NCBI RefSeq assembly: GCF_003473485.1
Contig: NC_053044.1
Coordinates: 3,856,501-3,920,500, forward strand
Origin: Medicago truncatula
Lineage: Eukaryota; Streptophyta; Magnoliopsida; Fabales; Fabaceae
Direction of reading: 5' to 3'
Length of the DNA stretch: 64,000 bases
Both the position numbers and the translations under genes were made by a program. A model generated the notes under the pieces. That model had not been told where the DNA came from. It saw only the letters and a program-made list of their open reading frames with translations, and did not search any database. Shown one piece after another: positions 36,797-50,089 of the stretch (positions within the stretch are counted from its first letter, which is position 1; each line of letters opens with the position of its first letter).

Positions 36797-37217
36797 AAAG
36801 ATTTTTCAGTTTTGTATGAGACTTCAAATCATCTTCATTAGAGTTATTAGACTCCATGCCCATGATATGTGAGTACAGAAGATAACCATAACACATCAAA
36901 GTGAATGATGCATATATTAATAGTTGTTGGCTTGTGTGTACCCCGCCAAATAGTTTTCTTTTTTTTAGATGAATGTACCCGCCAACAAGAAAACTATTTT
37001 TTTCATGTGTTGGTCTGTGTGTACGGCTAAAGTAGTTTAACATGGGGAATATGTATCAAAATAAATGCATTTGCATTGGAATAGGTTGCATGTCTCCAAC
37101 TTAATAAGGGTATAAATGGAATTACATATTTAATAAAGTTTAAATTTAAAGAGATTTTCTTATAAAAAGGAAAAAAAAAAGTTTCAAATTGTCTCTTTTA
37201 TAAAGGATCGGAGGGAG

Positions 37218-37960
37218 TAATATATAAAGATAAATAATATCATATAAGATGTCGTTAGATTCGTCTCGATGAGTATTTTAAAAATATTAAATTTTTATAA
37301 TTTTTTCTAATATACTATTCAAGATATTTAAACTCAAAATTATGCATTGTCATGCGTAACACGGTCAACTGTGTCTGTCATGTATTGTGGGAAGGAGGTA
37401 CTACCTCATATCTTGAGTTACACACAACCATCATCAAAACATTATTTTTCATGTAAACATTACTATCAATTTAATCCTTTAAATTATTACTCCATCACTA
37501 GACAGTTAGACTGTACCATGAGCATACGTACTCAAAGCTGCAACTACACACGACTCGTGTGACACAAGACCTAAACCAGCTTATTTAACCAAATCAGTTT
37601 ACAGGTTCTTAAGAACATAATAATTTGTTGTCAAAAATAATAATCAAAATAGACATTCAATCTGAACTTTTTCTATTGAGACTATTATCTAGCAAACAAC
37701 AACCCCATTCTAATGTAATGAAACTGGATAGCTGAGTCAAAAATTCATAAAAACACAGAGTTGATCTCCTAGTACAACAACATTATTAGTACAGCAGAAA
37801 AAACAGAACTCACAACATAAATGATAGACATAGACAATCTCATTTTATTAAATCACAATTCTCCGTCGAATCTTACTTATTCTAGATGATAAATAAAGAA
37901 AACAAACTAACTGATGAAAGTAGAACGATAATAAGTTGAATCAAATTTGATTTCACTCAC
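37218..37960. other. Intergenic, 3' flank of the reductase gene
   Basis: No gene or repeat was recognised between the mariner right end and the reductase stop codon. The 71-codon ORF at 37347 has no protein-like features. Polyadenylation of the reductase should fall in its right part. Confidence 0.5.
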
Positions 37961-39213
<1,253 letters not shown>

Positions 39214-39293
39214 AGTTGAGATTCAGAGATCAAATGAAAAAAGCAGAGATTCAGAGAATTTGTTTCGTTGTGTGTGTTAGCATGTGTATTTGG

Positions 39294-39304
39294 TGTTTTA
39301 TATT
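39294..39304 (-). promoter_or_regulatory. TATA box of the reductase gene
   Basis: On the minus strand AATATAAAACA lies about 80-90 bp ahead of the ATG at 39213, leaving a short 5' leader rich in CTCTGAATCTC repeats. Inferred from position only. Confidence 0.5.
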
Positions 39305-39907
39305 CCTCATAGATTTGGGTAGAGGAAGACGTACTATATTGACCGTGGTCGTTGTTATCTAGTGTGAATTTGAAAAGGTTGTCATTTACCAAAAATATAT
39401 TAAATATTCTATGCATGAATACGTTAAACACGTTTTTTATTTTATCTTTTTCACGGTATAATAAACACGAGTATTTTTTTCTTACTAGAAACATAAACAA
39501 CTGAGTTTTTTTTATCATTTGGAAAGATAATTTAACTTGTCAAGAGAAATACATTAAAGATCTTCTTAGAAAAATATAAGATGAAAAAGAAAAAATTATT
39601 TCTAAAAATATGAAGCAATGATTGGATATCTCTTATACTTAACTGATAATACACCAGATACTCTAGTTGGTACTAGTAATCTTAGTCTTTGAAATAGTAA
39701 AAGTTATTGTTTTGATTTAATAGTTTACTGCAGCATTGACTATACTGAACATGCCAGTTTCTCAAAAATGCACTTGGTGATACAAAAAGCAAAATATTAT
39801 TACTCTGTTAACTGCTGAACTGAAGTTGAAAGAGAGAAGTACAGAACAACGACTACCAAACACAACATATCACTAAAATTTCATCCATGCACTTTATTTT
39901 ATTTTTT

Positions 39908-40184
39908 AGGGTTAATGGTGTTTTACCCCCTGTAATATAGGTCATTTTTTGTTTTCCTTCCTGTAAAATATTTTTTTTGATTTACAACCCTGTAAAATAT
40001 TTTTTTTTTTAATATCCCCCTAATAGGTCATAAAAAAACGAAAAAATAAAGACGTTTTTTTATGACCTATTAGGGGGTATTCAAAAAAATATATATTTTA
40101 CATTGGGTAAATAAAAAAAAATATTTTACAGGGGAAAAACAAAAAATGACCTATATTACAGGAGGGTAAAGCACTATTAACCCT
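39908..40184. mobile_element. Foldback MITE with AGGGTTAAT ends (277 bp)
   Basis: The ends AGGGTTAATGGTGTTTTACC and GGTAAAGCACTATTAACCCT are inverted, and the pairing extends through TGTAATATAGGTCATTTTTTG. The flanks ATTTTTT and ATTTTTG suggest a 6-7 bp target-site duplication. Copy A has the empty site at about 145. A relative is at 60592-60774. The superfamily was not determined. Confidence 0.75.
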
Positions 40185-40331
40185 ATTTTTGACAAGATTA
40201 ATAAGTTGTTTTTTTGGGGAGGTTGATATATTGTTATGAGCTATCAAAGTTTGAACTATAAATTTCTCACTTATTTACTTTTGATGTTGAATTTTAATCA
40301 TGAAACCAACAAAACAGTTAAAAATGATAAA

Positions 40332-40601
40332 GGCTAAAATGCACTTTTTGCTCCCTAAGTTTTAAAATGTTGCGATTTTGACCCCTATTAAAAAAATGGC
40401 AAAAGTGACCCCATGTTTAGGGAAATATGCTCTTTTGACCCTTTATCTTTACAAAAAGTTGCGATTATGACCCCTTTTTTGGGACATGTGGTGTCTTCTC
40501 AGCAATTTTAGGATGAAAAAGGCTGAAATTTTAATTTCTTTTAATAGGAGGCCAAAATCGCAACATTTTCAAATTTAAGAGGCGAAAAGTGCATTTTAGC
40601 C
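40332..40601. mobile_element. Mutator-type MITE, copy B of the 291-591 element
   Basis: Same ends (GGCTAAAATGCA ... TGCATTTTAGCC) and same flanking 9-mers as at 291-591. It is about 30 bp shorter because one GGGAAATATGCTYTTTTGACC unit is missing. Confidence 0.75.
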
Positions 40602-41638
40602 AATTATAAATTGTCAATGGACCTTTGTAAATTAATACACATACAAACTGTTTCAGATTGGTTAAATGAAAATGAATTTGAGTAAACAACATGTTAGGGT
40701 TAGAGTCGGTTAGTTACAAATCAAAATAAAAGTTTGTTATAGTTTTTTTTATGAAAAAACACTTTTAAAAAAAAATCTAAAAACAACTTCAAATTAAAAG
40801 TTGTTAAGAGTAACTTCTAAAAAGAGAGAAAATATGAGTCAAAAGATTGAACTAATTATTTTGTAACAAAAATTCACTTTTATATAGTTGTATCCAAACA
40901 AACTTTATAAAAAAAAAACTAGAATCTATTTTGCGATGTTTATCATGATAATTTGTTTTTTAGGGTTTAGAGTTTAGTCATAAATCATTTTTTACTTCAA
41001 ATAGTTAAGTTTTTTTTGTATACAACTTTATAAAATAGTTTTTTTTTCACAAAATAATCTCAATCTTTTGATATTTATATTTTTTCTATTATATCAAAAT
41101 TTATTTTTTGAGAAGCTATTTTTAGATTTTCTTTTTTTAAAAAAAAAAAGATGTATAACAAACGGAATCAATACTTTTAAAAATTGTTTTTTCTTATAAA
41201 AGATATAATAAACAGGCTCTTAATAACAAATTATAAGCTCTTATTAAAAACCATTTTAAAAAATAAAAAATGCTAATTAAAAATCCTCTAAATAAATGTT
41301 CTTAATAAAAACAAAATTCAAGTCATAATTAAGCAGAATAAATACTGACGATAAAATTCATTAAGTAAAAAAACTCACGATAAAAGAAATAAGTTTGTTA
41401 TCAACTCTACAAGAATTTGTTACTAATAACCAACTGCAACAGAAAATAAAGAAGTACTCTTAAAACTAACTCGAACATAATTGTGAAAATCTTCCTTCAT
41501 CTCCATCGTAATTAATTCCTTGATTAATAATGGCTTATAAGTGATCCTGCATATAAATCAAAATTGAAAACATAGAGCACAAGCTTATAAAAAAAATTAA
41601 AATAGATACTACATTAATTCATAAAATTTTCATACCTT

Positions 41639-42235
41639 TTAAGTTTGCACTTTTCTCACACTAAGAGCAAAACACAACTGATTGGTTTGTGAATGGCGAA
41701 ACATCCACACCGTAACATGATCTTCAATCGCTTTCAATTGATGCGTTTGGGAGAAATTCACCCACCTTCCACCGCTGAGGACATAAACTTTTTCACTCCA
41801 ATACTTAAATATCATGTTGAATGTGTTGCCTTGCATGTCATAAACAACGACGTCTATTCCTTCTCGAACATCTTCTTCTCCTTTTTTCAACAAGGGCAAG
41901 AAATACGTTTTCACATGATTCTTGTTCAATAGTAATCTACTCTGACCCGGTTCCAAATCAGTAGGGTATAGTTTCTTCACAAAAGGCTTGCAACAAAAAA
42001 GAATATCATTGTTTGTTACACCAGGAATCGTCGGTATATTGATTTGTGGCGCTGGATGAGCATTGTTGTTATATGTTCTTCTCTTCTCGTCTTCAATTTT
42101 TTGCATTGAAAGAAGAATACGAGCAACTTCACGCTCACCAGGAGTAAAGCTAATCTCATCGTCAACTTTTCTTTTCATCTTGTAATCAAAGGAACTTCTT
42201 TGTTTCATGGTGCAGTTCTCGACACTTTGATTCAT
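41639..42235 (-). CDS. B3-domain protein, copy 3 (198 aa)
   Basis: Left-arm B3 gene of palindrome B, the direct counterpart of 3906-4502. It is the same 198-residue protein with Q3, S99, K109, Y145 and Q163. K109 is shared with its partner in the same module (copy 4) but not with its direct counterpart, which points to exchange between arms. Y145 and Q163 are unique to this copy; R163 sits in the loop after the strand YVLSGGRWVNF, so DNA contact might be altered. The downstream 3' UTR intron signals are intact. A longer frame upstream to 42388 is not preferred, since copy 4 cannot use it. Probably a nuclear DNA-binding protein. Confidence 0.75.
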   Translation of the reverse strand: MNQSVENCTMKQRSSFDYKMKRKVDDEISFTPGEREVARILLSMQKIEDEKRRTYNNNAHPAPQINIPTIPGVTNNDILFCCKPFVKKLYPTDLEPGQSRLLLNKNHVKTYFLPLLKKGEEDVREGIDVVVYDMQGNTFNMIFKYWSEKVYVLSGGRWVNFSQTHQLKAIEDHVTVWMFRHSQTNQLCFALSVRKVQT

Positions 42236-42962
42236 GGCTTGTGTTTGTTTGTTTTGGTTTATAGTTTTATTTATGGTAAACACTATATTTTGGCTATGAC
42301 TTTTGATCAATGTGGTGCAAGGATTAGGTTTAAATATAACTCTCATAAGATAAGATATAAAAATTCTGTTTTTTTTTTTAAATAACAAAGTTTGAGATAA
42401 TTGTGCTTCAAGAAAGAAAGGTGATTTAAATGTTGTGGAGATATATAATGCTAATATATCTTTTTGGTTTCAGATTTCAATATTTTGTTTTGGAGATATA
42501 TAATGTTAATATAACTTTTTGTTTTAGTAAATAATGTTAATATATCTTCTTTTTTAGTAATGTTAATATATCTTGAAAGGATTGAGTTGATTATATCATA
42601 TTGTAATTTTCTTTTAAATCCATAGAAGATACAACCCTGAAAATAAAGTATGAATCATCATATTTTTTTTCGTTAAAAGTAAATCTACATATTTTTGGAA
42701 TTAAATTAATGTAGGTTAGTCCAAAATCTCGGTTAAAGACTTAAAGTGACAAAACATATTTAGGTCGTAAAAAAAAAAAAAACTAAACTCCAACTTCTCT
42801 AAGAAAGGTTATTATAGGTCATTTTTTGATTTAGAATCACTTTTTTACGTTTCTTTCAATTCAAATAAGTGATTTTTACATATAACAAGAGTTTTCTTTT
42901 GTGTTTTTCCTTCTTTTTTTTTTTTTTTTTTGTAAATTTACATATTTTTGGAAGTAAATCAA

Positions 42963-43281
42963 GAATAAAGATTAGTAGACACCCTTAATGTGTACACCCC
43001 TTTGTACCACTCTCGAAAATTTCAGTTAACCAATTATATGGTCTGTGTGACCACATTTTTTCTGTTGCGTGACCACTATTTATAAGCTGAAAAAAATATG
43101 GTCACGCAACTAAAATGCGTGTGACCACTTTTTTCCACTTAGTTAACCAAATAAATTATGGAAAAATAGTGGTCACGCAACTAAAAAACGTGGTCACACA
43201 GACAATATATTTGGTTAACTGGAATTTTTCTGAGTAGTACAAACGGGTGAACATATTAAGGGTGTCTACCTATCATTGCTC
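42963..43281. mobile_element. Mutator-type MITE, copy B of the 5270-5585 element
   Basis: Same ends and interior as the element at 5270-5585. The right duplicated 9-mer is TTAAATCAA; the left has mutated to GTAAATCAA. Confidence 0.78.
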
Positions 43282-43499
43282 TTAAATCAATGTATGTTAG
43301 TCAAAAATTCTTAGATCAAGTGACAAAACATATTGAAATTGTCGGGATGTTTTGACCGGAGTTCGAAACTCGATCACTTCACTTATGTCTCAGAGTTTTT
43401 AATGATTACAGTCATTAAACTCAATCACTCCATTTATGTCTATGAGTTTTTATCGTTATAATCATTCCATCTATCTAAAAAAAAAAGATAGATGGAATA

Positions 43500-44960
43500 T
43501 GATCGTACCTGATCAGAAGGTGAATGTCGGTGCTCTTAAATGAGGAGGTTGAAGGTGGTGGAAATGTGTCAGTTTGTACACTAGAACGGTGGGGAGGGGG
43601 GTGTACCTGCAGACACTCCGACGGTCAAGTCAGTAGAGGTCAGAAATGGGGGTTAAGAGATGAGAGAGATTCTACCTTGGGGACTGCGAGGAGTCCCCTT
43701 TATATAGAGGTGGGTGTTTGCAGAGCCGTTATACGGCACACATGTGTCCCGCGGTTAGGAAATTGTTGGAAGTGTAACCGCCGGTGAGAAAGAACATGGT
43801 GAAAGAGATGTTACAGATTGTTTGAACCGGTGTTTGTTGCTCCGTGCACCCCCCATCGCGCGGAAGGGGTGTGTTGCGAGTAACCTACCAAATGCGGTAT
43901 TTGGGCTGGATTGTTATTGGGCCTAAGCAATTGGGCCTTAGGTCTTTGACCAGTCCATAACATTAGCCCTCCAAGTCGTTGCTCTTGGTAAAGAGTGATG
44001 ACTTAAGGTTGAGCGGGGGAACTACTCGTAGATACCTTATGAAGATTTTGCTTCATATCCAGGAAGGGTGGATAGCGCGAGGGAGGTTACCGCTTTAGTG
44101 TCGAAGCTTCCTTGGTATGCCCGTAACGGAACAATGTTTGTTCATGAAGGGAAACCTTGCAAATTCTACTATGAGTGAGCTGGATAGGTGTATGATGCGG
44201 AAATACCTCAAAACCTATCACATCGGTGATTATGTTGATGTTAGGTTTAACAGTGATGTAAGTTCACAAGGATGTCCGTCAGGATCATAGGGATGCTCAT
44301 TTGGTATTTAGATCCTGTGGTATGTCCGCGACGAAACTTGATAGTTCTCAAGGGGATGCCTCACAAGTTCTAAAAAAAGCGAATTGATTAAACAGAGGAA
44401 GCGAACCTACCTCAGGACTTATCATATTGATGACCATGTCGACATCAGGGTTAACAATGTTGTGCACATGACTATGCTCGCTAAACCCTTATTTGTGCTC
44501 GCCAGTCTGGACATGATGTGTCCATTGGTTTATGTGAGATGTGTTCGGCATGCAAGTGTCTGTCTATCTTGTTGCGAGATGGAAATATTCCCTCGTCGGA
44601 GAGTTGGTTGTTTGTCATTCATCCATCAATGCCCATGTCTCGAGGGAGAGGCTGAGGGGACATGACCATTGGTTCCTTGAGGCCACGTGTAAAGGCTAGT
44701 GTAGTACTTGAGTACCTGGTGCCTTGAGAGTGTCTCGATTTATGTTCCCGAAGTTTCATCATAGTTGTTGATTTGATCTTGATGTTTGGGAATCAAATGT
44801 GTTTGATCAGAACCGTTAGATGTGCGAGTAGACGCGGTATGGACCGTTGTCTCGTTTACTCAATGAATGGTTGTATGTGAAGGCCTGCCGCATCAAGTTT
44901 GCTGTTTTCTGAAAGGTTGCGAAGGACCTAAAATTACCCCTTCTCGCCGAGTGAAAGAGA
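43500..44960 (-). mobile_element. LTR-like relic, copy B of 5800-7220
   Basis: Same GC-richer palindrome centre, with CTATATAAAGGGG on the minus strand near 43702 and the GACTTGACCGTCGGAGTG block. Small indels separate the copies (for example an extra CTAAGCAATTGGGC near 43925). No gene. Confidence 0.45.
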
Positions 44961-45489
44961 AAGAAAACTTAGAGAAGTTGGAGTCTAGTTTTTTTTTGTT
45001 TGATTGATTATTTAGGGTTATATCCAATTTCAATATGTTTTGTCACTTTAACCGAGACTTTTGGACTAACCTACATTAATTTAAGTCCAAAAATATGTAG
45101 TTACTTTTAACGAAAAAAATAGGAAGATTCATATTTTATTTTCAGGTTTGTATCTTCTATAGATTTAATTTTTATTTCCGATATGCTCCTAAAAGAAAAT
45201 TACGATATGATATAATCAACTCAACCCTTTCAAGATATATTAACATTATTTACTAAAACAAAAAGATATATTAACATTATATATCTCCACAACATTTAAA
45301 TCACCTTTCTTTCTTGAAGCACAATTTTCTCGAACTTTGTTATTTGAAAAAAAAAAACAGAATTTTTATATCATATCTTAGGGAGAGTTGTATTTAAACC
45401 TAATCCTTGCACCACATTGATCAAAAGTCATAGCCAAAATATAGTGTTTACCATAAACAAAACTATACCAAAACAAACAAACACAAGCC

Positions 45490-46086
45490 ATGAATGAAAG
45501 TGTCGAGAACTGCACCATGAAACAAAGAAGTTCCTTTGATTACAAGATGAAAAGAAAAGTTGACGATGAGATTAGCTTTACTCCTGGTGAGCGTGAAGTT
45601 GCTCGTATTCTTCTTTCAATGCAAAAAATTGAAGACGAGAAGAGAAGAACATATAACAACAATGCTCATCCAGCGCCACAAATCAATATACCGACGATTC
45701 CTGGTGTAACAAACAATGATATTCTTTTTTGTTGCAAGCCTTTTGTGAAGAAACTATACCCTACTGATTTGGAACCGGGTCAGAGTAGATTACTATTGAA
45801 CAAGAATCATGTGAAAACGTATTTCTTGCCCTTGTTGAAAAAAGGAGAAGAAGATGTTCGAGAAGGAATAGACGTCGTTGTTTATGACATGCAAGGAAAC
45901 ACATTCAACATGATATTTAAGTTTTGGAGTGAAAAAGTTTATGTCCTCAGCGGTGGAAGGTGGGTGAATTTCTACCGAACGCATCAATTGAAAGCGATTG
46001 AAGATCATGTTACGGTGTGGATGTTTCGCCATTCACAAACCAATCAGTTGTGTTTTGCTCTTAGTGTGAGAAAAGTGCAAACTTAA
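45490..46086 (+). CDS. B3-domain protein, copy 4 (198 aa)
   Basis: Right-arm B3 gene of palindrome B. Here the frame upstream of the ATG at 45490 is closed by a 2-bp loss (AACTATACCAAAAC), so this copy fixes the start codon for the family. Residues are E3, S99, K109 and Y162. The B3 fold elements (DVVVYDMQGNTFN, YVLSGGRWVNF, VTVWMFRHSQTNQLCFAL) are complete. The 3' UTR intron (AAAAG|GTATGA, TATATGCAG|GATCAC) is kept. The gene points outward, head to head with copy 3 across an LTR-like spacer of about 3.2 kb. Confidence 0.77.
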   Translation: MNESVENCTMKQRSSFDYKMKRKVDDEISFTPGEREVARILLSMQKIEDEKRRTYNNNAHPAPQINIPTIPGVTNNDILFCCKPFVKKLYPTDLEPGQSRLLLNKNHVKTYFLPLLKKGEEDVREGIDVVVYDMQGNTFNMIFKFWSEKVYVLSGGRWVNFYRTHQLKAIEDHVTVWMFRHSQTNQLCFALSVRKVQT

Positions 46087-47630
46087 AAGGTATGAAAATT
46101 TTATGATTTAATGTAGTATATCTATTTTAATTTTATTTTATATAAGCTTGTGCTCTATGTTTTCAATTTTGATTTATATGCAGGATCACTTATAAACCAT
46201 TTAATCAAGCAAATTAATTACGATGGAGATGAAGGAAGATTTTCACAATTATGTTTAATTTGAGTTAGTTTTAAAAGTACTTCTTTATTTTCTGTTGCAA
46301 TCAGTTATTAGTAACAAACTCTTGTAGAGTTGATAACAGTGTGTTTTTGTTTTATGATTATCTTGATGCAACTTATTTCTTTTATCGTTAGTTTTTTCTT
46401 GAAGGAATTTTATCGTGAGTATTTATTCTGCTTAATTATGGACTTGAATTTTGTTTTTAATAAGCACTTTTTTTTAGAGGATTTTAAATAAGCATTTTTT
46501 ATTTTTTAGATGTTTTTAATAAGTGCTTATGATTTGTTATCAAGAGCCTGTTTATTATATCTTTTTAAGAAAAAAAAAAATCAACTTTTTTTGACAAAAA
46601 AAAAAATTCAATTTTAAAAGTATTGCATCCGTTTGTTATATATTTTTTTTTTATTAAAATCTAAAAATAGTTTCTAAAAAAAATAAATTTTAAAATAAGA
46701 GAGAGAAAATAAGTTTCAAAAGATTGAGGTAATTTTGTAACAAAAAATTTATTTTATATAGTTGTATTATAAAAAAAAACTAAATTATTTGAAAAAAAAA
46801 CGAGATTTTACGAAAAATTAGAATCTCTTTTGTGTTTTTTTTTTTTGAGGAAAATCAAATTTGTTTTTTAAAATTATTTAGTTGTTTGGATACAATTATA
46901 TAAAAGTGATTTTTTTTTTAAAAAAAAGTTATTTTTTGTTACAAAATTAATTAGTTCAAATGTTCAATCCTTTGACTCATATTTTCTCTCTCCTCTAAAA
47001 AAAATATATTTTTTGAGAAGGTATTCTTAACAACTTCTCATTTGAAGTTATTTTTAAATTATTTTTTTTTAATTGTAACAAACGGATGCAATACTCTAAA
47101 AAAAAAAGTGATTTTTTTCTTAAAAAAAACTATAACAAATTTTCATTTTAATTCGTAACAAATGAACTCTAACCCTAACATGTTGTTTACTCAAAAAACA
47201 TGCCGCTAAATTCCTTTTCTTTAACGACATCTGAAACAGTTTGTAGAAGTATTAATTTACAAAGGTTCATTGACAATTTGGAATTTTATCGTTTTTAACT
47301 TTTTTGTTGGTTTTTGCCTCAAGTAGCTTTATAATTAAAATTCAACATAAAAAATAAATAAGTGGGAAGTTTATAGTTCGAACTGTATAGCGCATAAGAA
47401 TATATCAACCCTCCCCTAAAATAACAACTTATCAATTTCGTCAAAAATAAAATAAAGTGCATGGATAGAATTTTAGTGATATGTTGTGTTTAGTAGTCGT
47501 TAGCACATGTTAGGAATTTTGGGAAGCAAGAAGTTAAAGCGTGTATTAGTATTGGTGTAAGTTGTTCTCTCTTTCAGCTTCAGTTCAGCAGTTAAAAGAG
47601 TAATAATATTTTGCTTTTTGGTATGAGCAA

Positions 47631-48019
47631 TTTTTTTTTGTAAAGGCAAAGAAAAATGCAATATATTAATAGCTTGGCACCAGAAGTACCAATATCAGTA
47701 CAAGAGTGAACACCAAACCCCTATCCAACAACAAATAAAACAAACCTATAACAATCTGATAAATTAAAACTATGATAGTATCAAAATTACATCAAACGGT
47801 ACAAAATGCAGAATCCTTAGCAGACACAAACTCAGGCGCCGACGAATCCTTTGGAGATAAGAGATAGTCCTCTTGGGATCTCGTTCCTTGCCACAAACAA
47901 CTAACATACTTACAATGAACATGAACAAACACACATTCTACAGCCGCAGTCAACCGGGCAAGGATCTTGAGATATAACCAAGACAACAAATCAAAAACTT
48001 AAACATAGCATGGTGAGTG
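47631..48019 (-). mobile_element. Short retroposed sequence, copy B of 9852-10241
   Basis: Same block with a T run at its left end and ATGAGCAA at both borders (47623-47630, 48020-48027). The 65-codon minus-strand ORF (47792-47989) has an identical peptide in both copies. Confidence 0.55.
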
Positions 48020-48303
48020 ATGAGCAATTGATGAGTGCATTTTTTAGAAACTGACATGTCTTGTTTGTATTTTTTTTCCTTTCAACATCGCAGTAAACTA
48101 TTAAATCAAACAAGAACTTTTACTATACCAAAGACTAAAATCAGTAGTACCAACTAGAGTATCTGGTCTACGGACAGTTAAGTACAACGGAGATCCAATC
48201 ATTCCTCTATATTCTTTTTTAAGAAGATCTTTAATGTATTTCTCTTTACAATTTAAATATTCCTTTTTTTTTAGCGACAAAATTTATTAATAACCAAATC
48301 CCT

Positions 48304-49540
48304 GTGATAGGCCTGAAAGTGCACAGAAATATCGATTTCAGTATAAAAGATCTCGAATTTCACAGAGACCAATGTCAAGTATCATTATCTATTTTTGTCA
48401 CATTGTTTATCTAAGGTGATGCTAATTAGTTTGATTGTGAAATTAGGAAATTAACTTGTTTCTAATTATTTTTATGACGAGAGACCGGAATATAATTCGT
48501 GTCGATCGTGAATACTTCTTAAGTTATTATAACAAGAAAATATTTTCGTACGTAACAGGTTTAAATTAAAGAGGCCGCTCCGCTTTCGCGTGTACGACAC
48601 CGAATTTCGACTTTGTAATCTATTCAACCTCTTTCGCGCGTACACATTACAACTTCAAAATTCCGTTTGAAAAATAATCAATTTTTGCGTGAAAAGTTAT
48701 TTTAAGTAAAAATTTAATTTAAAGGTTCTGTTTACTTTCGCATAGTCGTAACCGTATTTTAAACCCACATAAGCCCGCTCTCACGGTATTTTAAATCAAT
48801 TCCTGAATCTTCTACTGACGATACAAGTTTCACTCTTTCAAGATGAAATGAGAATCACATTATTCCAGTTTTCACGTTTAAAATTCATCGTTTTTTTTTG
48901 TTTGAAGAAACGGTTAAAATTCATCGTTAAAAATAAAATTTTCAGACTTAAATATAATTCATTTTACAGTTTCTAATCATACAACTTAACAGAAAATCAT
49001 TGATAGAACGTTCATCATATTCCAACTCTATAAAATTCTACTCAAGACATGGTAATTATAATAAATAAACTTTTATTCATACCATTCATCATCATTGAAA
49101 CAAAGAATTAACAGAGAAGCAAAGTGATAGATACTCTAAAATAAAAAGAAGGAAGCCACGGCAGTACGTAGTGTTATAAGCAAGCACCATCGAATGGAAT
49201 AGTCACTCGTAAACAGGAAGAAATAGAACAGCAGCAATAATTGGATTTGGAATTGGTAATGTAATTGAAATAAATATGATCAAGTACAAGCAATTGAAAT
49301 ATAACGTTATTTTCAGTATGATTTTGACTTAGTTTAATAGACAAATTAAGTCATTATAGAGGATTTTAGAGAAATTATTCATGGTTTAAGAGACATTTTT
49401 GTATCGTTTTCAATTGAGTCATATAATTATGGTTCTTCCCTAAACTATATAATTTTATAGGTGGTTTGAGTCTTTTATTGACAAATCATGCACCTCAGCA
49501 AGAAAGACACTTCTTAGAAGATTTGGAAGATATGAAATAA
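48304..49540 (-). mobile_element. Possible gypsy-type LTR remnant, copy B of 10527-11700
   Basis: Starts TGATAGGCCTGAAAGTGCAC. It differs from copy A by small indels, among them an extra GTTTTTTTTTGTTTGAAGAAAC block near 48890. No gene, no defined far end. Confidence 0.35.
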
Positions 49541-49546
49541 ATATTA

Positions 49547-49929
49547 GGCTAAAATATGGTTTTAGTCCCTGCAAATATGCCTCATTTTGGTTTTAGTCCC
49601 TGTAAAAAAAATTGTTTTTGGTCCTTGCAAAATTTTTTGTTTTTGAAAATAGTCCCTGACCCCATTTTTGTGATGATTTGCATACGTGGCACATGATGAC
49701 TGAACTCATTTTGTAGTTTTTTGTCCCTGCAAAATATTTTGTTTTTTAAAAAGGTCCCTGCAAAATTTTTTGTTTTTGAAAATAGTCCCTATTGTTTTTG
49801 AAAATAGTCCCTCTAGGGACTATTTTCAAAAACAAAAAATTTTGCAAGGACCAAAAACAATTTTTTTTTTTTACAAGGACTAAAACCAAAACGAGGCATA
49901 TTTGCAGGGACTAAAACCATATTTTAGCC
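49547..49929. mobile_element. Mutator-type MITE with perfect TIRs (383 bp)
   Basis: The ends GGCTAAAATATGGTTTTAGT and ACTAAAACCATATTTTAGCC are perfectly inverted for at least 37 bp. A perfect 9-bp duplication TAAATATTA flanks the element (49538-49546, 49930-49938). Copy A at about 11728 has the empty site. The interior repeats 'TTTTTGAAAATAGTCCCT'. A young insertion. Confidence 0.9.
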
Positions 49930-50089
49930 TAAATATTATCAAGGTTTTTTTTTTTTATAAGGCACAAAAACACTAAAAGTCAGGATTTTCGTACACAAGA
50001 GCATTACACCAAAGCCAAACTAAAGCAAAACAAACAAAAGCATATAAGAATTCTAGCCTATAACAGCAACAATTCAATTTTTGGAATTC

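Larger units (their letters stand above)
30527..36863 (-). pseudogene. Antisense ORF inside the mariner, split by the MULE (154 codons)
   Basis: The right piece (36797-36863) starts MGMESNNSNEDD, and the left piece (30527-30933) carries the rest to a stop. Counting the 9-bp duplication (AAAGATTTT) once, the two pieces total 465 nt, exactly 155 codons, and the frame crosses the insertion point unbroken. The product would be an acidic protein of 154 residues with DLNELP at residues 24-29 (an EAR-type repression motif pattern), long runs of D/E, and a basic C-terminal helix (RRSLSREREREAVKREVM). I recognise no catalytic domain. It lies downstream of, and convergent with, the mariner transposase, within the mariner ends. 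It may be an accessory mariner gene or a captured host gene. The MULE has inactivated this copy. Confidence 0.65.
23931..37217 (+). mobile_element. Plant mariner-like element with two nested insertions
   Basis: The left end CTTCCTCCGATCCTTTATAA and the right end, read inverted, CTCCCTCCGATCCTTTATAA continue into AAGAGACAATTTGA on both sides and are flanked by TA. These are Stowaway/mariner-type termini. The span is 13.3 kb, but removing the foldback (24604-28430) and the MULE (30934-36796) with their duplicated 9-mers leaves about 3.58 kb, a usual size for autonomous plant mariner elements. It contains a broken transposase gene (plus strand) and an antisense ORF near the right end. Confidence 0.85.
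39530..48262. repeat. Large imperfect palindrome B (complete)
   Basis: The left arm (39530 to about 42806) and the right arm (about 44965-48262) are inverted copies. The outermost match is CTTGTCAAGAGAAATACATT at 39537 against AATGTATTTCTCTTTACAA near 48235. The MITEs at 39908 and 40332 and the retroposon at 47631 interrupt single arms. B3 genes sit at equal places in the arms, pointing outward. This copy shows the full limits that copy A lacks. Confidence 0.88.
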
